Shown here: piece after piece, positions 1 to 6,030 of the stretch
Numbering within the stretch: the stretch's first letter is position 1
How the letters are laid out: each line of letters starts with the position of its first letter
From: Anaerolinea sp.
Lineage (GTDB): Bacteria > Chloroflexota > Anaerolineae > Anaerolineales > Anaerolineaceae
Length of the DNA: 6,030 nt
Direction: 5' to 3'
Assembly: GCA_013824385.1 (NCBI GenBank)
Contig: PNNU01000225.1
Coordinates: 1-6,030, forward strand
Position numbers and translations under genes: made by a program
Notes under the pieces: model-generated
The model's input: the letters and a program-made list of their open reading frames with translations, nothing else
Told to the model about the DNA's origin: nothing
Databases searched by the model: none

Positions 1-555
1 ATGTTCCATCCGCTCGAGGGCAATTAATGCTTCTTCAAGCGTTTTCCCCACGGTTAGGCTGCCATGATGGCTCAATAACAAATTTTTACTTGATTTTATT
101 GGTTCTCGAATACTGTCAGCCATTGCGGAGGTTCCTGTCGTGGCATATTCTGCGACGGGTACACTACCAAGGGCAATGGGCACTTCGGGGATAATGTTCA
201 ATGGGAATTCCAATCCAGCAATGGTAAGTGCAGTTGCATAAAGTGGGTGCGCATGCAACACCGCGCCTATATCTTCGCGTTGATGATATGCCTCAAGATG
301 CATCAAAGTTTCAGAAGTCGGGTTAAGCCCTGCCCGGCCTTTTACTACCTCATTTTGCCAATTGACAATAATCAGGTCACCTTCCATCATCGCAGCTTTA
401 TACAGTCCGCTGGGCGTAATTAAGAATTGGTCGTCACTCAGGCGGATTGAGATGTTTCCATCACTTGAACAAATCAGACCCTGTGTAGTTACAATTCGCA
501 TTACTCGAATGATCTCTTTTCTTGCTTTCTTTTCACTAAGGAATTTCATGTTCAT
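1..555 (-). CDS. fucA: Class II aldolase, probable L-fuculose-1-phosphate aldolase (3' partial)
   Basis: The frame is open from an ATG at 555 to the left edge and gives 185 residues. About 215 is usual for FucA, so roughly the last 30 are missing. The family splits L-fuculose 1-phosphate into dihydroxyacetone phosphate and L-lactaldehyde in the cytoplasm, using a zinc ion. Seen in the sequence: a GNISIR motif near residues 34-39; ITPSG at 46-50, matching the phosphate-binding ITPTG of E. coli FucA; Glu82 in NPTSE, at the place of the catalytic Glu73; HAHP with His101 and His103; and HHG with His164. These match the E. coli zinc ligands His92, His94 and His155 at a constant offset of 9. The ATG at 555 is chosen over the one at 549 because GGAGG ends 6 nt before it. 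The gene overlaps the kinase by 20 nt, so it belongs to the same operon. Related aldolases act on rhamnulose or ribulose phosphates, so the exact substrate rests on the neighbouring fucI. Confidence 0.88.
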   Translation of the reverse strand, partial: MNMKFLSEKKARKEIIRVMRIVTTQGLICSSDGNISIRLSDDQFLITPSGLYKAAMMEGDLIIVNWQNEVVKGRAGLNPTSETLMHLEAYHQREDIGAVLHAHPLYATALTIAGLEFPLNIIPEVPIALGSVPVAEYATTGTSAMADSIREPIKSSKNLLLSHHGSLTVGKTLEEALIALERMEH

Positions 556-2044
556 AATCCGCCTCCAATGTTAATGACAAGTATTTATGATACGCTTCAT
601 TCCATAATGAAATGGACTCTGGCTCAAAAACTTTGTTTTCGAAAGAATGACTGACCAACTCTCTTCCTTCATCAAGATTCGTGATTACACTAGCGCTGAT
701 GGCTTGAGAAAGTATGTTCCCAATGGCAGTTGCTTCAACCGGTCCGGCAATTACAGTTCGCCCGGTTGAATTTGCAGTCAATTGGTTCAACAATTTGTTT
801 TGCGACCCTCCCCCAATGACATGAATCAAATGAAAATCATGTTTTAGCAATGTTGATATCTGATCTGCGACTCTTCTATATTCCAACGCCAGACTCTCAA
901 GAATGCAACGCACAATTTCGGCATGAGTTTGGGGAATCCATTGTTTGGTCCGTTTGCAGAAAGATTGGATGCGATCGACCATTTTTCCGGAAGGTAAGAA
1001 AACTGAATCAGCCGGGTTGATATATGAACTAAATTGAACTGCCGTTTCTGCCATTTTGGTAAGGTCATCATAGGAATAATGATATCCGTCTTCAGCCCAT
1101 TCTCGCTTGCATTCTTGTAATATCCATAATCCGACGATGTTTTTTAACAGGCAGGTCTTGCCGCCATAACTACATTCATTGGAGAAGTCATTTGCCAGAC
1201 CTTCATCATTAATAACCGGTGAAAGCACTTCAACACCCATTAACGACCACGTGCCTGAACTTAGAAAAATAAAATCGTCTGTCAATGAGGGTACAGCCAT
1301 AATTGCGGATTGGGTATCATGCGAAGCGACGGCAACAACCTTAATGTTGCTCGAACCAATATCCCCCAAGATTTCACTCTTTATTCTTCCAAGCTCAGTG
1401 CCTGGTTGAATGATTTCACCAAAAAAATTGAGTGGGATATCTAATTTGTTCAACAATCCATTCGCCCAATTCCTTGTTCGCGGATTGAAACATTGAGTTG
1501 TCGAGGCAATGGTGAGTTCAGATGCTTTTATTCCTGAAAACCAATAATTGAAAAGATCAGGAATGTTGAGAAACCGATCTGCGTTTCGAAGCAATGAATT
1601 GTTTTTAACCATGGATAATAATTGATAGAGACTGTTAATAGCCATGATTTGATTACCAGTTTGTTCATAGATTTCGCGTTGGGAAACCTTTTTGAAAGCA
1701 GCGTCCACCATCCCGTCCGTTCTCCGATCGCGGTAATGAAATGGGTTTCCAAGAAGGGAGCCTTTTGAATCAAGCAAACCAAAATCAACCCCCCAGGTAT
1801 CAACTCCCAAACTGATCAGGCTGCCATTGGTTTCTTTAATTGCCGCTGCCAACCCCTGTTTCATTTCGGACCACAAACGCATTACGTCCCAATGCAGGGA
1901 ATTATCTTCCTTAACTGGGATATTGATAAATCGATGAATTTCTTGTAATTTCAGCTTTTTTGAATCCAAACAGCCGAGAATAGCCCTGCCACTTTCAGCG
2001 CCCAAGTCCAAAGCTAAAAATGTTGGGGCAGTATTTTTTTTCAT
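536..2044 (-). CDS. FGGY-family sugar kinase, rhamnulokinase (RhaB)-like; probable L-fuculokinase
   Basis: A complete 502-residue ATP-dependent kinase of the FGGY (hexokinase/actin fold) family, close to the 489 residues of E. coli RhaB. It transfers phosphate to the 1-hydroxyl of a ketose. Seen, numbered from the ATG at 2044: the first phosphate loop LDLGAESGR (12-20), HWDV near 51, VDTWGVDF (81-88), YRDRRT near 104, ASHDTQSA with the probable catalytic base Asp243, SGTWSLMG (263-270), GGGSQN (411-416) and [10 protein letters not shown] (434-443). These match RhaB closely. The frame is open back to an ATG at 2071, but the ATG at 2044 is preferred. It overlaps the fucI stop as ATGA, and residue 1 there begins where family alignment begins. 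No good Shine-Dalgarno precedes it, so translation is probably coupled to fucI. Between a fucose isomerase and a class II aldolase, and with no rhamnose isomerase visible, the likely substrate is L-fuculose. L-rhamnulose or D-ribulose cannot be excluded. Confidence 0.92.
   Translation of the reverse strand: MKKNTAPTFLALDLGAESGRAILGCLDSKKLKLQEIHRFINIPVKEDNSLHWDVMRLWSEMKQGLAAAIKETNGSLISLGVDTWGVDFGLLDSKGSLLGNPFHYRDRRTDGMVDAAFKKVSQREIYEQTGNQIMAINSLYQLLSMVKNNSLLRNADRFLNIPDLFNYWFSGIKASELTIASTTQCFNPRTRNWANGLLNKLDIPLNFFGEIIQPGTELGRIKSEILGDIGSSNIKVVAVASHDTQSAIMAVPSLTDDFIFLSSGTWSLMGVEVLSPVINDEGLANDFSNECSYGGKTCLLKNIVGLWILQECKREWAEDGYHYSYDDLTKMAETAVQFSSYINPADSVFLPSGKMVDRIQSFCKRTKQWIPQTHAEIVRCILESLALEYRRVADQISTLLKHDFHLIHVIGGGSQNKLLNQLTANSTGRTVIAGPVEATAIGNILSQAISASVITNLDEGRELVSHSFENKVFEPESISLWNEAYHKYLSLTLEADYEHEIP
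562..566 (-). promoter_or_regulatory. Ribosome-binding site of the class II aldolase gene, inside the kinase gene
   Basis: The minus strand reads GGAGG here, 6 nt before the ATG at 555 and 12 nt before the next in-frame ATG at 549. It therefore favours the first ATG. The site lies within the last codons of the kinase, so the aldolase can be initiated independently even though the two genes overlap. Confidence 0.75.
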
Positions 2045-3855
2045 CCGTAGACAGGACCAAAATTGGCACAAGCCCTATAATCTGCGCTGGTCAAATCATC
2101 AGTTCCAAAAGCACTCCACGCACTTGGACGGAAAATCACATCTTCATCCAGATTATGCATGCATACCGGTATGCGCAATAGTGAAGCCAGGGTGATCAAA
2201 TCCGCACCAATATGGCCATAGCTTATGGCACCGTGGTTGGCGCCCCAATTAGCCATCACAGAATATACATCGCGAAATGCACCCCGCCCCGTGACCCGTG
2301 GAGCAAACCAGGTTGTCGGCCAAGTCGGATTGGTTCGTTCATCCAGCCTTTTGTTCACCTCATCAGGTAGTTCAACTGTCCAACCTTCGGCAAGCTGAAG
2401 TACCGGCCCCAATCCTTTTACAAGATTGATCCGGCTCATGGTTACAGGCATATCGCCTTTGGTCAGGAACAAGGATGAGAAACCGCCGCCACGAAAATAT
2501 TCCGTAATTGCTGGAGCCCAATGTGTTGCTTTTAGACATTTTTGAATGTCAGAATCGCTAAGATCCCAAAATGGTTTCATAACAGGCTTGCCCTCTTTTT
2601 GTTGTTGACCGGTGGCATCAAGAGCTGCTGATCCCGAGTTGATCAGGTGAATTATTCCACCTGTTGCTTTTCCCTTCAAGTCATAATTAGTGACACGTTT
2701 GACCGCAGTTGGGCTCCAATAGGTACGAACATCAGCGAATATTTGTGCGGTATTGGTTAATAAATGGCTAAACAACATTGCAGTACCATTTAGGCTATCG
2801 TTTTCAGTTGCAAAAATATACGGAGTACGGGGACCGTTCCAATCAAATGAAGAGTTAAGCATAGTCTCCATAAAATCACCATTCGGAGAGTGATCCGTCC
2901 AATGACGTTGACCTTGGAACCCTGCAAGGATGGCGTTATGCCCGAGTGCTTCTTCACCCCAATCAATATCAGCCAGACGACGATTGCCAACCATCAAATC
3001 ACGGGCAATCAGGGTCATTTTGACCACGGTTTCCCAGTCTTTATCTTTCTGAATACGGGAGCGTTGTTTATCAATTGGGTTAAGATCACTACCTTCAGGA
3101 CAATTTGTTTTAACCCAGGATAACGCTTGGTCAAATTCATGCTGATCATAAATTTTCTCATCTATACGGCGAGTAAACTCGCACATATCTACTGTCTCAA
3201 CTCGCATACCAAGATAGTTTTCAAAGAAATCTTGATCAACAATGGAACCAGCGATACCCATGGAGGTACCCCCTAAAGAAAGGTATGATTTTCCACGCAT
3301 GGTGGCAAACGCCAACCCTGCCCGAGCAAAACGTAGTAGTTTCTCTTCCACATCGGCCGGGATATGCGTATCACCTGCATCTTGTACATCACGTCCATAA
3401 ATTCCGAATGCGGGTAATCCTTTTTGGGTATATGCTGCCAGAACTGCGGCCAGGTAAACTGCACCAGGACGTTCAGTCCCATTAAACCCCCAGACCGCTT
3501 TTGGAATTAGCGGATCCATATCCATGGTTTCTGACCCATAGCACCAGCAAGGCGTTACCGTGATGGATAAGCCAACTCCTTCACGTGAAAACAAAGCAGC
3601 AGTTTCTGCCGCTTCTGCCACCCCACCAATGCAAGTATTAGCAATAATGCACTCCACCTGGGTACCATCCCGGTAGCGTAAATTCCGTTTCAACAGGTCA
3701 GCGACAGCCTTCGCTAAACCCATTGTAGTTTCTTCCAAAGATTCACGTACTCCCTTACGACGCCCGTCGATTGTTGGGCGGATGCCAATTTTTGGATGAT
3801 TCTCTCCAACATATGGTTGAGGCATGGCGGATTTAGTTGGTGCATTTTGGGTCAT
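2041..3855 (-). CDS. fucI: L-fucose isomerase
   Basis: A complete 604-residue enzyme that interconverts L-fucose and L-fuculose, the first intracellular step of fucose use. The family also turns D-arabinose into D-ribulose, needs Mn2+ and acts as a cytoplasmic oligomer. The match to E. coli FucI (591 residues) runs nearly end to end: [20 protein letters not shown] near 22-41, [10 protein letters not shown] (101-110), [15 protein letters not shown] (123-137), [15 protein letters not shown] (193-207), [10 protein letters not shown] (312-321), INSGSAALD (405-413) and a Y-RAC-N-GP-Y end. The metal and catalytic residues are present: Glu351 in ATEND, Asp375 in FADVR and His541 in GANHG, matching E. 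coli Glu337, Asp361 and His528. The start at 3855 is supported by AGGAGA 7 nt upstream, and it gives about 14 more N-terminal residues than E. coli FucI. It is the first gene of the operon, and its TGA overlaps the kinase ATG. Confidence 0.98.
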   Translation of the reverse strand: MTQNAPTKSAMPQPYVGENHPKIGIRPTIDGRRKGVRESLEETTMGLAKAVADLLKRNLRYRDGTQVECIIANTCIGGVAEAAETAALFSREGVGLSITVTPCWCYGSETMDMDPLIPKAVWGFNGTERPGAVYLAAVLAAYTQKGLPAFGIYGRDVQDAGDTHIPADVEEKLLRFARAGLAFATMRGKSYLSLGGTSMGIAGSIVDQDFFENYLGMRVETVDMCEFTRRIDEKIYDQHEFDQALSWVKTNCPEGSDLNPIDKQRSRIQKDKDWETVVKMTLIARDLMVGNRRLADIDWGEEALGHNAILAGFQGQRHWTDHSPNGDFMETMLNSSFDWNGPRTPYIFATENDSLNGTAMLFSHLLTNTAQIFADVRTYWSPTAVKRVTNYDLKGKATGGIIHLINSGSAALDATGQQQKEGKPVMKPFWDLSDSDIQKCLKATHWAPAITEYFRGGGFSSLFLTKGDMPVTMSRINLVKGLGPVLQLAEGWTVELPDEVNKRLDERTNPTWPTTWFAPRVTGRGAFRDVYSVMANWGANHGAISYGHIGADLITLASLLRIPVCMHNLDEDVIFRPSAWSAFGTDDLTSADYRACANFGPVYG

Positions 3856-3862
3856 ATCTGTA

Positions 3863-3868
3863 TCTCCT
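3863..3868 (-). promoter_or_regulatory. Ribosome-binding site of fucI
   Basis: The minus strand reads AGGAGA, ending 7 nt before the ATG at 3855. This is a strong Shine-Dalgarno match at ideal spacing. It settles the start against the internal in-frame ATG at 3825. Confidence 0.85.
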
Positions 3869-3902
3869 GGGATTTATATGCTCTTTTGATCTACTAACCT
3901 TT

Positions 3903-3920
3903 AGATATCGAATTGTATCT
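3903..3920 (-). promoter_or_regulatory. Interrupted palindrome over the predicted transcription start (possible operator)
   Basis: The plus strand has AGATA and TATCT arms (5 bp each, 3903-3907 and 3916-3920) around an 8-nt centre. It lies just downstream of the candidate -10 box, where a bound repressor would block initiation. Arms this short in AT-rich DNA can occur by chance, so this is only a suggestion. Confidence 0.2.
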
Positions 3921-3922
3921 TC

Positions 3923-3951
3923 ATTATGAATCACGGACAGCAAAAAAACAA
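3923..3951 (-). promoter_or_regulatory. Candidate sigma-70-type promoter of the fuc operon
   Basis: On the minus strand a TTGTTT -35 box (3946-3951) and a CATAAT -10 box (3923-3928) are separated by exactly 17 nt. Each box differs from consensus (TTGACA, TATAAT) but keeps its most conserved bases. The start of transcription would fall near 3915, leaving a leader of about 60 nt before the fucI ATG. It is the best pair I found in the gap, and it is predicted by pattern only. Confidence 0.45.
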
Positions 3952-3970
3952 TAATCGCACATTCAACCAG

Positions 3971-3983
3971 GCTAACGGTCAGC
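3971..3983 (-). promoter_or_regulatory. Operator-like palindrome upstream of the fuc promoter
   Basis: The plus strand reads GCTAACGGTCAGC, a 13-bp palindrome with 5 of 6 base pairs matched around a central G. It sits about 20 bp upstream of the candidate -35 box. Its GGTCAGC half recurs inverted as GCTGACC at 4033-4039, about 56 bp away centre to centre. A paired activator or repressor site would look like this, but no regulator gene is visible to assign it to. Confidence 0.25.
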
Positions 3984-4141
3984 TCACATGCGATTGTCTA
4001 TCTAGAGAGCTTTCAAGGAGAATAATCCAACGGCTGACCACCTTCTATGAATTGAAAATGGGGACATATGGTTTTTTGCCTCGATCTCAGGTTTCGTGAA
4101 CTGCAATTAGCCAGAACTCTACCAAAAGTAGATTAATCCGT

Positions 4142-6030
4142 TTACCGAAGTTTCACTTTGGTTTTCTCAGAGCTGAGGACATAATTTGTTTCATATACAT
4201 TTATCGTCACCGATGGGCCACTGATCACCTGGAACTGAACTTTCTCACGATCTACCAACACTTCAATTTTAGCTCCTTGGTAATAGACTCTAAAGCGATA
4301 GGAATTCCATTGAGTGGGCAATGTGGGATTGAAAATGAGGGCGTCCCCATCCGTTCGCATACCGCCAAATCCAAAAATCATACTGGCCCAAACCCCTGCG
4401 GCAGAAGTAACATGCAATCCTTGTTCGGTATTGCGGTTGTAATCATCCAGATCCAAACGTGCTCCATATGCAAAGAATTTATAGGCTTCGTCCATTTTTC
4501 CCAACTCTGCCGCAAGTATGGCATGCAAGGAGGGTGATAAAGATGATTCGTGAATCGTCCGAGCCTCATAAAATTCATAATTGGCGCGCTTCTCTTCGAG
4601 GGTGTAATCCTGGCTAAAGAAATACATCAGATTCAACACATCAGGCTGCTTAATCATGTTGTGACGGAAAATCTTGACATAGGCCCAATTCTTGTAAATC
4701 GGGATTTGCTCCATCGTTAAACTTTTCAGGTTCACGTGTGGTAAATCAAAATAACCTGCGTGCTGTTCGAAAACACCGGTACGCTCATCTTTGAGAATTC
4801 GCATCTTCTCGGCCATTTTCTTCCACTTCTCAAACTCTTCCGGTTTGAAATTCGTTTTAGCAATTGCCTGCCGGTATTCATCCGGCGCTTTTCGCTGCAT
4901 TTCATCCAACACACTGAGTGTAAATTCAAAAGTTTTCTTGCCCATGACGTTAGTATAGTAGTTATGGTTCACCATCATGTGGAATTCATCCGGTCCCATC
5001 ACACCGTAAAAACCAAAATCACCATTAAGAGGACTCCACCCCCCAGCACTTGCCATAAAACGGCAAATTTGCAAGAGCATCTCAATACCTTCATGATATA
5101 AGAACGGTTTATCGGGGCAGATTTTGTCTTGATGCCAAATGGCATAAGCGATAGCCATATCAGCATGGATTTCGAGGTCCACGTGCTGCCAAGTACCACT
5201 GTCTTCTGTGCCGGTGATGGAGGCAAACGGAAAACGTGCGCCTTCGCAATCCAATTGTTTGGCGCGTTCCATTGCCTGCGGCAAACGATGATAACGATAT
5301 AAAAGAAGGTTCTTGGCAACTGATGGATCAACAAACATCATCAGACGGTGAGAATAGATTTCACTATCCCAGAAAACCCATCCAAAATACACCTCGCCGG
5401 TCAGCCCTTTACAAAGGGCATTGAGATCAGCGTTCTCACCATGATAAGACTGATAGGTTTGGAAATCAGAGAAACGCAAACCTTGAAGTACATCAGGATC
5501 ACCCTCAATTTCAATATCAAAAATGTCCCACACTGTATTCCAAAAGGTTGTATGTTCAACCAGTGCACTGTCAAATGAGACTGCTGCATACTGCTTAGTC
5601 AATTCCAATCCACGGGTCCATAACGTGTCAATATTGGGCGTTTTAAACCAATCATTCACAACTATTTTTTCAACCGAAGAAGTGATGCCTTGTTTTACCT
5701 TCAAAGTAAAATCCACACCGATGAATTTATCATCTTCCACCAGTGTAGTATTGAGTTCTTGTTCGGAATTAAGTCGAAAACTGGAAAACAATTGATGACC
5801 ACTTCGGGCAGTCTGCGCCTGAATAGCCCATCCATTATCGACTACGCCCTTACACTCACAATTCCAGAAATTTATGATCTGTCCACTCTGCTGAAATCCG
5901 CCCTCTCCTGTTTGATCCCAACCAGCTCCTATTTCATAATGTGTGTTGAAGTCCAACCCACAACGAAATTGAACTGAACCTGAGAAATTTAACGGTTCTA
6001 CGATAATACGTTGACAACCGAGATGAGTAG
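4142..6030 (-). CDS. Glycoside hydrolase family 65 protein (phosphorylase or hydrolase; 5' partial)
   Basis: The frame stops at TAA (4144-4142) and is open to the right edge, giving 628 residues. GH65 proteins are usually about 750-790 residues, so some 120-160 N-terminal residues lie outside. The TTG at 5956 is not a real start, because PLNFSGSVQFRCGLD, typical of the family's N-terminal beta-sandwich, runs straight through it. Then comes the (alpha/alpha)6 barrel: VFWDSE (5360-5377), NLLLYRYHRLPQA, and GPDEFH, whose Glu codon at 4985-4987 is the predicted general acid. TIHESSLSPS (Glu codon 4547-4549), ARLDLDDYNRNTEQGLHVTS and a short C-terminal beta-domain follow. The family inverts alpha-glucosidic bonds. 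Most members are phosphorylases of maltose, trehalose, kojibiose, nigerose or glucosyl-rhamnose, and some are hydrolases. The reaction is not settled here. The fucose operon downstream suggests an alpha-linked, perhaps fucose-containing, substrate. Whether it is secreted cannot be seen. Confidence 0.92.
   Translation of the reverse strand, partial: THLGCQRIIVEPLNFSGSVQFRCGLDFNTHYEIGAGWDQTGEGGFQQSGQIINFWNCECKGVVDNGWAIQAQTARSGHQLFSSFRLNSEQELNTTLVEDDKFIGVDFTLKVKQGITSSVEKIVVNDWFKTPNIDTLWTRGLELTKQYAAVSFDSALVEHTTFWNTVWDIFDIEIEGDPDVLQGLRFSDFQTYQSYHGENADLNALCKGLTGEVYFGWVFWDSEIYSHRLMMFVDPSVAKNLLLYRYHRLPQAMERAKQLDCEGARFPFASITGTEDSGTWQHVDLEIHADMAIAYAIWHQDKICPDKPFLYHEGIEMLLQICRFMASAGGWSPLNGDFGFYGVMGPDEFHMMVNHNYYTNVMGKKTFEFTLSVLDEMQRKAPDEYRQAIAKTNFKPEEFEKWKKMAEKMRILKDERTGVFEQHAGYFDLPHVNLKSLTMEQIPIYKNWAYVKIFRHNMIKQPDVLNLMYFFSQDYTLEEKRANYEFYEARTIHESSLSPSLHAILAAELGKMDEAYKFFAYGARLDLDDYNRNTEQGLHVTSAAGVWASMIFGFGGMRTDGDALIFNPTLPTQWNSYRFRVYYQGAKIEVLVDREKVQFQVISGPSVTINVYETNYVLSSEKTKVKLR

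Larger units (their letters stand above)
3856..4141. other. Non-coding gap between the GH65 gene and the fuc operon
   Basis: This is the only stretch of real non-coding DNA in the window. It contains the fucI ribosome-binding site, the candidate promoter and the small palindromes listed separately. I found no convincing reading frame, RNA gene or repeat family. Downstream of the GH65 stop there is no GC-rich hairpin followed by a T-run on the minus strand. GH65 transcripts may therefore read through into fucI, or stop by a factor-dependent route. Confidence 0.7.

Noticed and set aside
362..574. Plus-strand 70-codon frame near the left end
   Set aside because: It is antisense to the aldolase and the kinase end. 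Both have conserved catalytic motifs, and the frame has no recognisable product.
2069..2071. ATG at 2071 as the kinase start
   Set aside because: It would add nine residues not found in the family and a longer overlap with fucI. The ATGA overlap at 2044 places the start where the conserved kinase fold begins.
4051..4080. CATATG with a following T6 on the plus strand as a possible terminator
   Set aside because: There is no stable stem before the T-run, and no plus-strand gene upstream that it would terminate.
4118..4132. Small hairpin (TCTAC/GTAGA arms, 5-nt loop) 10 nt after the GH65 stop, considered as a terminator
   Set aside because: The stem is only 5 bp and AT-rich, and no T-run follows it on the minus strand, so it does not meet the pattern of an intrinsic terminator.
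3856..4141. Riboswitch or small RNA in the gap
   Set aside because: I could not find a conserved riboswitch core or a long paired structure. The only inverted repeat with a long spacing is 7 bp.
4760..5101. Plus-strand open frame of 113 codons, plus shorter plus-strand frames such as 5690-5977 and 5523-5795
   Set aside because: They lie wholly or mostly opposite the GH65 gene, which has clear family motifs. Their translations show no recognisable domain and I see no good ribosome-binding site.
5954..5956. TTG as the start of the GH65 gene
   Set aside because: The frame continues to the window edge with 24 more residues that match the family's N-terminal domain, so the true start is outside the window.

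Overview
The window is a bacterial sugar-catabolism locus. Everything that can be supported as a gene lies on the minus strand, so transcription runs from high to low coordinates. In that order the genes are: a glycoside hydrolase family 65 (GH65) protein cut by the right edge (4142-6030); a 286-bp non-coding gap; L-fucose isomerase FucI (2041-3855); a RhaB/FucK-type sugar kinase (536-2044); and a class II (zinc) aldolase of the FucA type cut by the left edge (1-555).

The last three genes form a tight operon. fucI and the kinase overlap by 4 nt (ATGA). The kinase and the aldolase overlap by 20 nt, and the aldolase's Shine-Dalgarno sequence lies inside the kinase reading frame. Together they encode a complete route from L-fucose to L-fuculose, then L-fuculose 1-phosphate, then dihydroxyacetone phosphate plus L-lactaldehyde. 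FucI-type enzymes also isomerise D-arabinose, so that pentose is a possible second substrate. No transporter, mutarotase, lactaldehyde reductase or regulator lies inside the window. The kinase resembles E. coli rhamnulokinase RhaB, but no rhamnose isomerase is present, so fuculose is the more likely substrate.

The GH65 gene upstream has the family's (alpha/alpha)6-barrel and C-terminal beta-domain motifs. Its position suggests that it releases or phosphorolyses an alpha-linked sugar, possibly one containing L-fucose, to feed the operon. The gap at 3856-4141 holds a credible promoter for the fuc operon, a strong ribosome-binding site and small operator-like palindromes. I see no clear terminator and no gene there.

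The host cannot be named from this sequence. Moderate base composition, AGGAG-type ribosome-binding sites and a fucI/RhaB-like kinase/class II aldolase cluster beside a GH65 gene would suit a carbohydrate-fermenting bacterium such as a member of the Chloroflexota (Anaerolineae). That is a low-confidence guess. I saw no mobile element, CRISPR array, tRNA or rRNA. The content is mostly ordinary; the points worth a second look are the GH65 specificity and the mixed-ancestry fucose pathway.
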